Positions 41,901 to 50,632 are shown, counted from the stretch's first letter. The stretch: 64,000 nt of DNA from JAUIET01 sp045106985 (GCA_045106985.1 JBGCFQ010000052.1:1-64000); one strand, 5' to 3'. The notes: a model not told the origin generated them from the letters alone. Translations and numbers: made by a program.

Positions 41901-43814
41901 TGTGCTTGGGTTATAGCTGGCCCCGTCATTCGCATCCAGGCTACCCGTCGCGGTGTTAGCTAAGGTTAGCGTAGCTGTGACAATGTCTAAAGCATCGTCG
42001 TCGCTTACTACAATATCGGCAACGGCTACGCTAACATCCCCTTCGATGTAGGAGGTCGTCGTGTTCAGGTTGGTCGCAGTAGGGGCATTGTTGTTAACAA
42101 TGGTGACCAAATGATTAGGCGTAAACGCCAGGTATGCCGGTCCCTCAAGGCCACCAACACCATCATCAACAAATACTTCTCCACTCGAACCGTCATAACG
42201 CAAAATCGTGTCGTTATCGAAGCTCGACACATACAGGTTACCGTCCGGTCCAAAGGCCACACCGGTGGCATGCTCCAATTGAGCATGAGTGAAATAACTT
42301 GTTACATCACTTCCATCCCAACGCAACACCTCGCCTTCAGCACCATTTGCTATGAACAGATCGCCATTTTCACCGAAGGCTATCTGTTCCGGATTGCTGA
42401 GTCCATCACCCCCATCCAATACCTGTGTTGCAGCCCCTCCATTATCACCGTCGATCACTACTATCTTGCTGTTCTGCCAGCTCGACACATAGAGATCCCC
42501 ATCCGGGCCAAATACGAGATCTTCCGGCCCATTTAGTTCGCCCCCAGAACTAAAGACACGGTCGAACGTGCCATCTGGTAGAAATCGCAGAATATTGTTA
42601 CCGTCATAATTGCTGACATACAAATTTCCGTCACCGCCCCAAGCTACACTGGTAGGAAAATCGAGTCGCGAGTCTGAGCTGAATACGCCGAGGTAATTGC
42701 CATTCGCAGCAAACCTTACAATATTGTCCGACTCATACCCTGCAACATAAAAATTGCCGTCGGGACCAACGGCTAATCCATAGGGTTGGTCTAAGACAGA
42801 TATGGTCGAATCGAACAGGCCTTCTGGATTGCCGCTAGTGCCATCGAAAACAAAGAGATCATCACTTCCAGCATTAAAACTGGGGACGATCAAGTCACTC
42901 TCCGTTACGCTGCCACTTGCTTCGTTCGCAGCGAAGGTAACGTCGTAGGTGTAGCCAACGTTTGCATAGATGTGTGAAACAGAGGTAGTAGGGCCGGCAT
43001 AGGTCTCAGTCGTCACATTTCCGTCACCCCAATTCACTGTATAGCTAGTAATGCTGTTAGTACCAGGCTCGTCGGCAATCAGGTCCAGAGTGTAAGACAC
43101 ACCCGCATTGATTGCGCCTGTCCCTGCGGCCGTCAGGGTCGGCGTCACATCATTGAGATTAATCGTTATGTCGGTAGAGCGTGTTTCTGTTCCATCATCG
43201 GCCTGAACCGCAATGGTCAGCGCAGACGCACTTTCAAAATCAAGATCGTCGGCGTCGTTGACGGTGATAACGCCGGAAGACGAATTGATCGAAAATGCAT
43301 TGTTGGCATCGCCATCTAAGTTGGTATTTGCCGTTATGCTGTAGTTAATGCCTGAATCTACCACACCACCATCACCGTCATGTGCGTCGACATCGCCTAC
43401 TACGGTTGTCGCTATAGCTCCTTCATCGACAGAAAAGGGACCGCTACTCTGAAACACCGGCCTTGCAATGAATGAAGCTGCCTGTGCAGAGTTGAAAACT
43501 GAGCCGTATAGTGCGACTTGCGGGTTAATGGTGTCGGCGAAGCCGCTGTCATTGGCCCGTTTGATCGGCTCAATCCCAAGCCCTTCGATCTGGAAGGTGC
43601 TACTTGTCTTGCCAGGTTGCTCATTCGCTCGGCCAAGCCGATCCTGTGCCAGCCCAAGGCCAGCTAATTCATCTTCTCTGAGAACCAACTCTATAGAATT
43701 AGCACCCTCTGGCGCAGCAAGCGACGCGCCCGCGTCCAAACCACCTGCCGAAAACAAGATACGGGGTTCAAGCTCCTCACAGGTGATCGATTTAACTGCT
43801 TTTTTTCGGCGCAT
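35937..43814 (-). CDS. Giant LEPR-XLL surface protein with repeats
   Basis: 2625 residues. The start holds CEELEPRILFSAGG (residues about 12-25), the LEPR-XLL motif of large exported proteins. Then: cadherin-like domain (125-220), PKD-like domain (225-305), an NHL-type beta-propeller (315-570; YGLAVGPDGNFYVAG repeats), three roughly 120-residue repeats (575-940), a sugar-binding-like region (945-1120), a right-handed parallel beta-helix with ISLREAILATNA (1130-1480), four more 120-residue repeats (1575-2065), two PKD domains, a cadherin domain (2255-2360), and an acidic tail. One hydrophobic segment (about 2541-2576, SIGYVLWLMRGGILLS) ends in SLPAWRLIDPLPVL, then an Asp/Glu-rich end. Acts at the cell surface, probably adhesion or polymer binding. 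No type I export genes adjoin. Confidence 0.9.
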   Translation of the reverse strand: MRRKKAVKSITCEELEPRILFSAGGLDAGASLAAPEGANSIELVLREDELAGLGLAQDRLGRANEQPGKTSSTFQIEGLGIEPIKRANDSGFADTINPQVALYGSVFNSAQAASFIARPVFQSSGPFSVDEGAIATTVVGDVDAHDGDGGVVDSGINYSITANTNLDGDANNAFSINSSSGVITVNDADDLDFESASALTIAVQADDGTETRSTDITINLNDVTPTLTAAGTGAINAGVSYTLDLIADEPGTNSITSYTVNWGDGNVTTETYAGPTTSVSHIYANVGYTYDVTFAANEASGSVTESDLIVPSFNAGSDDLFVFDGTSGNPEGLFDSTISVLDQPYGLAVGPDGNFYVAGYESDNIVRFAANGNYLGVFSSDSRLDFPTSVAWGGDGNLYVSNYDGNNILRFLPDGTFDRVFSSGGELNGPEDLVFGPDGDLYVSSWQNSKIVVIDGDNGGAATQVLDGGDGLSNPEQIAFGENGDLFIANGAEGEVLRWDGSDVTSYFTHAQLEHATGVAFGPDGNLYVSSFDNDTILRYDGSSGEVFVDDGVGGLEGPAYLAFTPNHLVTIVNNNAPTATNLNTTTSYIEGDVSVAVADIVVSDDDALDIVTATLTLANTATGSLDANDGASYNPSTGVWTISGTVATVNTALAGVLFNPATNNDLDTTINVIVDDGNEDGGVALTGSIALTVTPVNDAPTATNISAGESYTEDTSLNLTDIVVSDIDTATTTVTLTLSDIGAGSLSTSTSGIVSSTYSLATGVWSASGAIADVNTLLAGVTFDPSLNYNSNFSISTSVSDGVAPSVLGTKSVTASATNDAPIASNLDAAETFIEDTPLNLTNIVVSDVDHANTTVRLTLSDAGAGSLSTATSGGVISSYNAGTGEWSATGAIADVNTLLAGINFNPTFNYDSNFTIATSVSDGVAAPVTGTKSVTAIPVSDVFYLDDITGQSDKPVGALTTTEPTDVSLEDYDGNNGEEGLQVDKGGLNENESDSTKFQSWLIDANNLRLHGSVTLNVWSGVKDFETDKGGKVEVFLVDSDSGGNDLTVISSYFIQRVDWDPTNSGTWVEDVFEFGNIDYTFAPGRFLGLKLIVHPDSESDMWFAYDTTTYSSRLTVDQTVPTLVVNTALDENDGTVSSIAGLIANPGGTGISLREAILATNATANGVRPDQIHFDLSGSNTIVLSSALPSITEAVDIDGRTDADYAGTPVVELDGSGTSSSSGLALASNGSTIRGLVINRFDAYGVLITGNGNTIESSYIGTNVSGDAGLGNGQNGIRIADASGNTIGGEGVGNLISGNTWSGIRIRDAGSQNNVIAGNRIGTNANADAAITNGNYGVEISVNGPSNNTIGGTNSSLGNIISGNSWAGVRVGSGAFNNTILGNKIGTGVDTSVQIGNSLSLGSTANGGVQIDDGASNNTIGGTVAGAANTIAFNPGSGVKIFGVSSVGNSIQRNEIYDNDVRGIELEFPTNSNAIAPILSLSEVDGSSTLSVSGTYSDVSLAGQAITLEYFSNPIAGNEGRTYLDSDTITLDGSGNQTIASNFVANVTPGEFVTVTATDSAGNTSEFSNSQQIVLTNDAPTATNLSAAEGYIEDVPLKLADIFVSDVDHSTTTVTLTISDVAAGSLSTATAGTVTSTYDDGTGVWLASGSIADVNTLLSGLTFNPALNYNSNFSIATSVTDGLTAPLTGTKNVTATATNDAPTVSNLDAAERYTEDSALNLVDIVASDVDHITTTVSLTISDLAAGSLSTGTSGAVTSTYNAGSGVWLASGAIADVNALLAGVTFNPSLNYDSNFSIASSVSDGVAPALTATKIVIATPINDAPAATNLSTAETYVEDIPLNLVDVVASDIDNATITASLTISDSAAGSLSTGTSGSVTSIYNASSGVWSASGSTTDVNALLASTTFNPTQNYNDNFSIATSVSDGLAPALTGTKNITATLSNDAPTATSLNAAENYTEDLALDLLDIVVSDVDHATTTVSLTLSNVNAGTLSTAISGAVVSTFNPGTGVWSASGDIGQVNTLLAGVTFTPTLDFNDNFTIETSVSDGVAPTITGTKSVSGTAVNDAPVAATNGPFVISEGTDLLLDGSASYDVDGTIDSYGWEVFGPEGTFETSLVSPTLSWENLSSIGIDDDGSYQVALSVTDDQGSVDVATFALTVNNTPPVVTVTGNSTVVLNTSYTLTLDANDPGAEEIASWTIDWGDGTIDTLLGNPSNANHVYTTPGQSYNVSVLVTDGDGSYMANDVQVTIVDNLAPTLTLSEISATLAENVDTTGRIKLADVSVQDDGVGSNALVLTGANAQLFEIDAGVLYLKAGVDLDFETLERLVVTLSVNDASIGSDPEDTADFELNISDVDETVETGEGDEEGVGVFLPSVTTESDRDFSVALEAAEDASAESESENDNKIESELPAGNSEAETFLERGLMPGGTRGTDASSGVNPNILFNGDFKDQLDQQVFAEQALNGQATQAANVVSAEQLALLDLLAEQVIDISVLHDSLNYDPMADFSALDNDSFVSGLDSVRSQLLSDADYDKVVIGSSMAASTSLSIGYVLWLMRGGILLSTIMSSLPAWRLIDPLPVLGSAWNEGEDDDDDSLQAIIESENESPAQTMEAVDETNEPHDT

Positions 43815-44210
43815 TTTGTGATCGGGTTGTACCGCGTACTGCGATGAAAATCGTCCTTGAACTGGACGTCATTTGAGGTGTGTTAAACCGGCTGTGACGC
43901 TCTTTTGAGTATAGGCAGAGCACTCGAAAATTGGCATTTAAAGGACAGCGGCAAACCAGAGTGTGACTCAGTACGCCAGCGTTAAGCAGGCGTTGCTCGA
44001 GACAGCGAAAAGCGTTTATTTTTTGAGCATGCGCTGCTCATATTATGATCAGATGATGTGCTGAACGTCGTTGAAGCGAGGGTTTGGATGTTTTAAACAC
44101 GGGGACAGACCACGGTTTCGTCAAAGCCGGCCGTACGAGTATCTTGAAATAACCCAACTGAACAAAAATGCTTTCATAAGAATAAGGCCCAGAGTCACAT
44201 GACAGGCATA
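43815..44210. other. Non-coding stretch upstream of the giant gene
   Basis: About 400 bases with no recognisable gene or RNA. It must contain the promoter of the giant protein. The sequence GGGGACAGACCACGG at 44101-44115 resembles a motif often seen beside REP-associated transposases, but no transposase or hairpin accompanies it. The right edge runs into an 8-bp tandem repeat. Confidence 0.4.
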
Positions 44211-44258
44211 AACTACTCAACTACTCAACTACTCAACTACTCAATTACTCAACTACTC
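44211..44258. repeat. 8-bp tandem repeat, six units
   Basis: Six head-to-tail copies of AACTACTC, five perfect and the fifth AATTACTC. The array covers the last codons and stop of the GST gene and extends 34 bases past it. Slippage in such repeats could change the C-terminus of the enzyme. Confidence 0.9.
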
Positions 44259-44862
44259 GCGCAACAGCTGCCTGAAAAGCGGGCCGCGCCTTATTTCTTT
44301 CAATGTAGGCTTCCAGTTTTGGGTAGCTAGCCAATAAGCCAAGCCTATGCGCCATTGACACCGCGTAACTGATACCGAAATCGGCGGCGCTAAAATCGCT
44401 GCCTAAGATAAATTCATTGTCACTGAGTTGATTCGTTATATGGCCAAGATGAAGGGCTATTTCAGCCCGACTAAAGCCCGTTAATGCCGGGCATGGGCCT
44501 TCTTCTCTCATTAGTAGCATGTTTATTAGCAATGGCGTAAATACAGAGCCTTCGGAGTAATGCAGCCATTGGTTGTAGGTAGCCCAGGCATTGAGGTTAG
44601 AGCGTGGTGGCGAAAACTTTTGGGCACTGTCGTACTTTTCAAGTAAGTAACTTGTAATAGCGCCAGACTCAGACAACACCAGGTCACCGTCTTCAATCAC
44701 CGGCGACTTGCCAAGTGGATGGATAACTTTGAGATCATCGCCGGCACGCATTGTTTCCGGGTGTCGCAGGTACTCTTTTACGGCATATTCAACGCCCAGC
44801 TCCTCCAACGCCCATACAGTGAAAATTGAACGACCTATTCGTAGATGGTGAATTGTTAGCAT
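44245..44862 (-). CDS. Glutathione S-transferase family protein
   Basis: 205 residues. Thioredoxin-like N-terminal half (SIFTVWALEELGVEYAVKEYL, cis-Pro in KSPVIEDGDLVLSESGAIT) and helical C-terminal half (FILGSDFSAADFGISYA, where the Asp is the N-capping residue). This is the usual GST arrangement. Substrate unknown. The C-terminus VVE and stop are made from an 8-bp tandem repeat. Minus-strand, diverging from the 2OG oxygenase gene. Confidence 0.9.
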   Translation of the reverse strand: MLTIHHLRIGRSIFTVWALEELGVEYAVKEYLRHPETMRAGDDLKVIHPLGKSPVIEDGDLVLSESGAITSYLLEKYDSAQKFSPPRSNLNAWATYNQWLHYSEGSVFTPLLINMLLMREEGPCPALTGFSRAEIALHLGHITNQLSDNEFILGSDFSAADFGISYAVSMAHRLGLLASYPKLEAYIERNKARPAFQAAVARVVE

Positions 44863-45033
44863 TGCTGTGTTCCTGCGGCTTGATTAACGACTTTAAGCGA
44901 CGACTGTAAAATGAGATACATTGTGCCTGTCATTGCTTGCACTCGCCAGCTTCTAAAGTGATTGTTAGTTATGAGTCAGTTACACTAGGTCATTGTGATG
45001 TAACACTTGCGGTCCAGCCCCTTAAACAAAGCC

Positions 45034-45966
45034 ATGAACTTACAGCCCCCTGTTATTGACGTCTCCACGCTCAACTCTGAAACACTGACTAAACTCGCTG
45101 AGGCATGTCGCAGCTGGGGTATTTTCCATATCACTGGCCATGGAATTGAACAGGAAACCACGGCAGAACTATTGGATCAGATGCATCGTTTTTTTGCATT
45201 GAGCAAAGCGGAAAAACAACAAGTGGAACGCACGGCCACAAACAGCTGGGGATATTACGATCGAGAGCTGACGAAAAATTCGCGTGACTGGAAGGAGATA
45301 TTTGATACTGGCCCCACAGAACAACCAGGGCCTCTTGGCGGTAGTAAACCGCAATGGCCCGCACAATTGCCTAGGTTTGAACCTTGTATTAGCCGCTATA
45401 TGCAGCAGTGTGAACAACTTGCTTTGACGCTAGTAAACGCTGTCGGTGAAAGGCTCAACATTCCCGTCGATGAGATTGAACCCTTCTTTGCGCAAAATCA
45501 CAGCAGCTTTCTACGTCTCAACTACTACCCAGTGTTTTCGCCGGAAAAAAATGCTGCCAATGCCGAAGACAACGCACTTGGTATTCACCCCCACACGGAT
45601 GCCGGTGCGCTAACCCTTCTACTACAAGACAGCCAACCCGGCCTGCAAATTGAACACCAAGGGAAATGGTATACAGTTGTGCCGGTTAAAGGCGCTCTAA
45701 CGGTAAACATTGGTGATATTTTTCAAGTGCTTTCAAATGACGACTACCGCGCACCTCTCCACCGAGTATTAACCAACGTACGCAAGCAACGATATAGTGC
45801 CGCGTATTTTTTTAATCCCAGTTATGATTTTACTTATGCGCCGTATTCTCCCAGCCCCAGATATTCGCCCATCAATTGGGGCGATTTTCGCGCCGCGCGA
45901 TCTGCGGGTGATTACTCCGACTATGGTGAAGAGATTCAGATAGAACAGTTTCGAACTGCACCCTAA
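45034..45966 (+). CDS. Isopenicillin-N-synthase-like 2-oxoglutarate/Fe(II) oxygenase
   Basis: 310 residues from ATG 45034 (a TTG at 45007 is less likely). N-terminal DIOX_N region: PPVIDVSTLN..., WGIFHITGHGIEQE, MHRFFALSKAEKQQVER. The 2OG-FeII core has GIHPHTDAGALTLLLQD (His and Asp ligands), the HRVLTN third His and RYSAAYFFNP with the Arg and Ser for 2-oxoglutarate. Length and pattern match the IPNS family. The substrate is unknown. Divergent from the GST gene. Confidence 0.92.
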   Translation: MNLQPPVIDVSTLNSETLTKLAEACRSWGIFHITGHGIEQETTAELLDQMHRFFALSKAEKQQVERTATNSWGYYDRELTKNSRDWKEIFDTGPTEQPGPLGGSKPQWPAQLPRFEPCISRYMQQCEQLALTLVNAVGERLNIPVDEIEPFFAQNHSSFLRLNYYPVFSPEKNAANAEDNALGIHPHTDAGALTLLLQDSQPGLQIEHQGKWYTVVPVKGALTVNIGDIFQVLSNDDYRAPLHRVLTNVRKQRYSAAYFFNPSYDFTYAPYSPSPRYSPINWGDFRAARSAGDYSDYGEEIQIEQFRTAP

Positions 45967-46414
45967 TCAGTACTCGTGCCCCAACTGGGACTGCCTAAGT
46001 CCCATCAATTGCTTTTACTCTAATCAGTCGTCACATCGATTGGAATCACACAGCGTTTTGCGACTTACAAGCCAAGGTGTTCACGACCCACATTTCTTAC
46101 CAAAGATTCAGAAACCCAACTTACTGATCGATAAGCAACCAAAAAAATATCTGCTCGAGTTTTCATATTATAGGTCTTTGGTTAAGATCGTACGTCGATG
46201 CCAGCAGTCATAATTCTTCGCTTCGCTAGCCTGTGCATTCACCAGTCAACGTTTTGGCCTCATTGGTCAAAGGTATTGTGTGCGTACATCGCTTAATCTG
46301 TGGCTTGCGCTCACAATCAACACTTTGTGCGCTTAGGTCCACGCATGCTTTGGACGCAGAAGTAATCATAAACAATCTAAATTCGTTATAGACCACCATT
46401 GGGAGTTCCTAATA
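45967..46414. other. Non-coding stretch before the second TonB receptor
   Basis: About 448 bases. A weak hairpin GGGACT-GCCTA-AGTCCC follows the oxygenase stop but lacks a T-run. The rest is AT-rich with no RNA gene, repeat or operator that I can support; the receptor promoter must be here. Confidence 0.45.
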
Positions 46415-48877
46415 ATGCAAACCCCGTTCAAAAAACAGAAGTTGAGCTTAGCTCTGCTTACGCTGGGCTTGCTCAGCCAAGCAGAAGTTATGCAGGCCGC
46501 GATGCTAGAAGAGGTGGTTGTTACAGCTCAAAAACGCGCGCAGGGCGCGAATGATATTGGTATCACAATGAATGCCTTCAGTGGTGATTTACTACGCGAC
46601 CTTGGTGTATCAACTGCGGAGGACATAGCAGTTATCACTCCGGGGCTGACCGTCAACGAATCAGCCGCTACCGGTGTACCGCTTTACACTATACGCGGTG
46701 TTGGTTTTCAGGATTACTCAACCGGCGCTTCCTCTACTGTGGGCTTGTACTTCGATGAAGTCGCTATTCCATACACAGTGATGAGCCGCGGCGCTGTCTT
46801 TGACGTGGAACGAGTAGAAGTCCTAAAAGGCCCTCAGGGCGATCTTTACGGCCGCAATACAACTGCGGGGCAAATCAACTTCGTCAGCCGCAAACCCACC
46901 GATGAGTTTGAAACCGGTTTCACACTTGGCCTAGCTAATTACGGCACTTTTGAGCTAGAGGGCTATGTGAGTGGCCCTCTTTCACCCAGTACTAACGGTC
47001 GACTTTCGTTTCGAACTGAGCAATCTAATGAAGGCTGGCAAAAAAGCACCACGCGTGACGATGAACTAGGCGAAAAGGACATCAGCTCCATACGCGGCAT
47101 GCTAGACATTGAACTGAACGAAGATGCCAACCTGCTGCTCAATATTCATTATGTAGATGATGGTTCAGATAACAAAGCGAACACAGCCTACGATGGCAGA
47201 ACACTGGATACTCCACCGGGTAGAGAAATCGGTGAATTCAGCAGCCCGTACACTGCCCTAGCCGATTATTTAATTCCTGGTGGCGCCAACTTCGGCGAGA
47301 CACCGCCTTGGTACTCAACTGGCGACAATGAAGCGGCAGATTGGACTAACAGCTACACCAGCCTGACCGGAGAGGTTTTTGACCTTCGACCTCAGCGCGA
47401 CAACCAATTATTTGGTGTCTCAGCTCGCCTGGAATGGAACATTGGCGAAATGACACTGGTAAGTACTACCGGCTATGACAACTTTGAACGCGTAGAGTCC
47501 AATGACTGGGATGGCGGCTTCTTCAACGATTCGTCGAACATTAACACTTCTGAAATTAATGTATTTTCACAGGAACTCCGCTTAAGCGGTGGAACGGATG
47601 ATTTCTCCTGGATTGGCGGACTGTATTATTCTAAAGATGATGTAGATGAGTACTACCACTACTTTATGTCTGATTCGGTGTTTGGGCTGGGCTCAATACC
47701 GTTTGGTGTTGGCTTGTTCGCGGCAACGCCTATTCGAGAACTGGATACCAAGTACACTCAGGATACTGAATCAATGGCGGTTTTCGGTCACGTTGAATGG
47801 CAATTTGCCGATCGCATGCGCTTAACAGCTGGGTTACGTTATACCGACGAAGAACGTGACTGGACTGGTTGTACCTTCGTTGCAGCCGATGGCAGCCTGG
47901 CGGGCTTCTTAAACGCACAGTTTGGTTCCACCTTAGGGCCAGGCGATTGCGGTACGATAAACGATGATCCAACAACGCCTAATTTCGTTTTGTTTCTTGC
48001 CGGCACACCGAATGCAAACGATGCATTTCCGGTGTTCAGCGATACCATCAGCACCAGCAAACTGATGGGGAAACTGGGACTTGATTTTGCGATTTCGGAC
48101 GAGATCCTGACCTACTTAACAGTCTCCACAGGCTTTAAGTCTGGAGGTTTTAACGGCGCAAACTCGAACACCTCCCAACAACTGGCGCCCTACAAAGAAG
48201 AGGAGTTGACGGCAATCGAGCTTGGACTGAAAGCAACGCTGCTGGACGGCTCCATGCAACTGAATGCAGCGATCTTTAATTACGACTATAAAGACAAACA
48301 AGAACAAGACCTTGCGGTTACTTTCGTGGGTAACATTTCGGGCCTGACCAATGTTCCGGAATCAACCATTCGCGGAGCGGAAATTGATCTGCAATGGCAG
48401 GCTAGCGATGGCTTGTATCTAAGTTTGGGGGTCGCCTATCTAGATACGGAAATTGACGAGTGGTTGGCGACATCACCGGCAAGCAGCTACAACTTTGCAA
48501 CGCTTCAGCCTGACATTATACAGGTCGATGCGTCTGGTTTAGAGCTAGCGCAATCGCCCGAGCTCAGTTACCACGCTTTAGCATCCTATAGCTGGGGCTT
48601 AAGTAATGGCATGGGAATGGAGTTCGCCTTTGACGTGAATTTTCAGGACGATACCAGCGGCGGAGCTGCCATTACGGATGCCACTGAAGACTTCACGCTA
48701 CTTGGTGCCCGTATTGCGCTGAGCAGTGCAGACGAGTCATGGAGAGTGTTGTTGTGGAGCAGGAACCTGGCGGACGAGGACTATTACCCTGCCGCCTACA
48801 CGGGTGGTAACGGTCCTTATGTTCGCTCTAATGGAATGCCGCGTACCTTTGGTGTGTCGTTAGACGTTAACTTCTAA
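46415..48877 (+). CDS. TonB-dependent outer-membrane receptor
   Basis: 820 residues. Signal peptide, then TonB box-like EEVVVTAQKRAQGANDIGITMNAF, plug (AEDIAVITPGLTV, YTIRGVGFQDYSTGASSTVGLYFDEV, VLKGPQGDLYGRNTTAGQINFVSR) and barrel ending GVSLDVNF with terminal Phe. Ribosome site GGAG nine bases before the ATG. It resembles pesticin/siderophore-type receptors of the same subfamily as the one at 24417. The intact strong terminator after it shows it is transcribed alone. No substrate can be named; the amidohydrolase converges from the other side. Confidence 0.95.
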   Translation: MQTPFKKQKLSLALLTLGLLSQAEVMQAAMLEEVVVTAQKRAQGANDIGITMNAFSGDLLRDLGVSTAEDIAVITPGLTVNESAATGVPLYTIRGVGFQDYSTGASSTVGLYFDEVAIPYTVMSRGAVFDVERVEVLKGPQGDLYGRNTTAGQINFVSRKPTDEFETGFTLGLANYGTFELEGYVSGPLSPSTNGRLSFRTEQSNEGWQKSTTRDDELGEKDISSIRGMLDIELNEDANLLLNIHYVDDGSDNKANTAYDGRTLDTPPGREIGEFSSPYTALADYLIPGGANFGETPPWYSTGDNEAADWTNSYTSLTGEVFDLRPQRDNQLFGVSARLEWNIGEMTLVSTTGYDNFERVESNDWDGGFFNDSSNINTSEINVFSQELRLSGGTDDFSWIGGLYYSKDDVDEYYHYFMSDSVFGLGSIPFGVGLFAATPIRELDTKYTQDTESMAVFGHVEWQFADRMRLTAGLRYTDEERDWTGCTFVAADGSLAGFLNAQFGSTLGPGDCGTINDDPTTPNFVLFLAGTPNANDAFPVFSDTISTSKLMGKLGLDFAISDEILTYLTVSTGFKSGGFNGANSNTSQQLAPYKEEELTAIELGLKATLLDGSMQLNAAIFNYDYKDKQEQDLAVTFVGNISGLTNVPESTIRGAEIDLQWQASDGLYLSLGVAYLDTEIDEWLATSPASSYNFATLQPDIIQVDASGLELAQSPELSYHALASYSWGLSNGMGMEFAFDVNFQDDTSGGAAITDATEDFTLLGARIALSSADESWRVLLWSRNLADEDYYPAAYTGGNGPYVRSNGMPRTFGVSLDVNF

Positions 48878-48896
48878 ACGACGCTTACCAATAGTA

Positions 48897-48923
48897 ATCC
48901 CGGCTTAATGCCGGGATTTTTTT
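48897..48923 (+). terminator. Rho-independent terminator
   Basis: Perfect 8-bp stem ATCCCGGC/GCCGGGAT, 5-base loop, then seven T residues, 20 bp after the receptor stop. It ends the receptor transcript; the convergent amidohydrolase gene ends close by. Confidence 0.9.
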
Positions 48924-48955
48924 GCCTGCGTTGCTTTGTCTGTGCTGCAAAGTGC

Positions 48956-50587
48956 CTAGTTTGCCTCAGCCTCACTTACCTTACGTTTGGCAACAAGGTC
49001 GCGTACGTCTTTAAGTAGTAGTTTGGCATCAAACACTATGCCATCACGTATGGTGTAACGGATACCTCCGCCTGTTTCCATCTTGTTTGTTTCGCGATTA
49101 AGAGTGCGATGCCCTGTGCCGTACAGCACCTTGAAATTACGAATCGGGTTTTCATCTACGATAACCAAATCAGCTAATTTTCCTACCTGTACAGAGCCAA
49201 GTTCATCATCCATGCCCAACAGTTCCGCGCCATTAATAGTCGCCGACTTCAGCACTTCTAAAGGATGAAAACCTGCCTCCTGTAGCAACTCCAATTCCCG
49301 GACATAACCAAAACCATACACCTTATAAATAAATCCAGTGTCGGACCCCGTTGTTACCCGTCCTCCAGCGTTTTTAAAATCATTTACGAACATCATCCAA
49401 CGCTTATAGTTCTTCTGCCACGCTACCTCGTGAGCCGTTGTCCAATCAAAAAAGTAGGAGCCATGCACCAAGGGATTTGATTCAAAGGCACGTGACATAT
49501 AGGGCATTGTGTATTCGTCGTGCCACTCTGCCGCACGTGCGCGCATTAGGTCGCGATTCGCTTCGTAAATGGTAAAAGTAGGATCGATAGTGAAATCCAA
49601 GCCAATCAATTCTTGAATTGTTGCATTCCAGGTGTCACTGCCTGGAGGTGCGGCTTGTAACCATAAACGACCCGCTTCGCCGAAACGATGTTGCTCATTA
49701 CTGTAGTTATAGTCCAGCGGGTAATCTTGAATACGCCGGTCATCAAACATTGCTTCGGGCAATCCATACCAATGTTCCATACTATCCAGGCCCATGCGAG
49801 CACTATCCAGTACGTTAGTGCTCACTACAGCTGTTTGCGCATGGTGCATGGTGGTTTTCATGCCAAGCTTTTTAGCTTCTTCAATGCCGGCCGCTATCAT
49901 TTCAGGTGGTGCACCCACAAATTTTACGCCAACTGCACCACGCTTTTTCACGTCACGAACCCACTTGCGCGCAGCAGCCGTTGACGCAAACTGTTCAGGA
50001 AACATCGCAAAGGTGACAATACGCGGTGCAGCAATATTACCCGCCGCACTTTGTTTCGCGTGTTCGGCTGTCCATTTGAGGCCCATAATGGCACCCACAT
50101 CTCGTACCGTGGTTACACCATGGGCCAATTCTAGCTTCAACACGTATTCTGGGTCAGTCAGCGCACCGGCATAGGCATGCGAAGGCGTGCCCAAATGAAA
50201 ATGCATGTCGATCAAACCTGGAATCACATACTTGCCGCTGGCATCAATTACCTTGATTCCATTACCACTTGATGGAAGTTCAGCGGTTGCGTCACTGAGC
50301 GCAATACTGGTGATTCGATTACCGGAAATTTCTATGTCTACCGGACCCTGCATCGGCGCGCCCGCGCCGTCAAACATCATTGCATTGCTAATCAGCAGGC
50401 GCTCAAATGGGCCCTCACTTTCGGCGCCTCTGGGCGCAGCAATGGGTGGCTGTTCTAGCCCCATGGCAAGTGCCTGCGCTATATACTCCTCGCCAGGTTC
50501 GACCTTGGAATTAGGCTGGGCAGCATTTGACAATGCCGAACAGAGAATCAGCGAAGCTAAGATATTCGAAAAAATAAGATGGCGCAT
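48956..50587 (-). CDS. Exported amidohydrolase
   Basis: 543 residues. A signal peptide (ending SNAAQ) leads to a metal-dependent hydrolase barrel: ISGNRITSIAL, DASGKYVIPGLIDMHFHLG (His-x-His metal site), GVTTVRDVGAIMGL, KLGMKTTMHHAQTA, and TTGSDTGF with the catalytic Asp, then LGSVQVGKLADLVIVDENP. This matches exported imidazolonepropionase-like amidohydrolases that cleave cyclic or peptide-like amides. The substrate is unknown. Followed upstream in the transcript by the CMD-like gene (50633) with a 45-bp gap, so the two may be co-transcribed. Confidence 0.9.
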   Translation of the reverse strand: MRHLIFSNILASLILCSALSNAAQPNSKVEPGEEYIAQALAMGLEQPPIAAPRGAESEGPFERLLISNAMMFDGAGAPMQGPVDIEISGNRITSIALSDATAELPSSGNGIKVIDASGKYVIPGLIDMHFHLGTPSHAYAGALTDPEYVLKLELAHGVTTVRDVGAIMGLKWTAEHAKQSAAGNIAAPRIVTFAMFPEQFASTAAARKWVRDVKKRGAVGVKFVGAPPEMIAAGIEEAKKLGMKTTMHHAQTAVVSTNVLDSARMGLDSMEHWYGLPEAMFDDRRIQDYPLDYNYSNEQHRFGEAGRLWLQAAPPGSDTWNATIQELIGLDFTIDPTFTIYEANRDLMRARAAEWHDEYTMPYMSRAFESNPLVHGSYFFDWTTAHEVAWQKNYKRWMMFVNDFKNAGGRVTTGSDTGFIYKVYGFGYVRELELLQEAGFHPLEVLKSATINGAELLGMDDELGSVQVGKLADLVIVDENPIRNFKVLYGTGHRTLNRETNKMETGGGIRYTIRDGIVFDAKLLLKDVRDLVAKRKVSEAEAN

Positions 50588-50632
50588 AATAGTGTTCCGT
50601 TTTTTATCGTTAAGGGGCTCGTCGTTTAAGCC

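Noticed and set aside
43468..43821. Plus-strand open frames across the giant gene
   Set aside because: They follow the antisense of Thr/Ser/Asp-rich repeats and have no ribosome sites; the minus-strand gene explains the sequence.
44101..44115. REP-associated sequence motif
   Set aside because: One isolated copy, no hairpin or transposase, so not called a mobile element.
44211..44258. CRISPR-like short repeat array
   Set aside because: Units are 8 bp and contiguous, with no spacers, so it is a plain tandem repeat.
45990..46020. Hairpin after the 2OG oxygenase stop as a terminator
   Set aside because: Stem of six pairs but no T-run, so not scored as a terminator.
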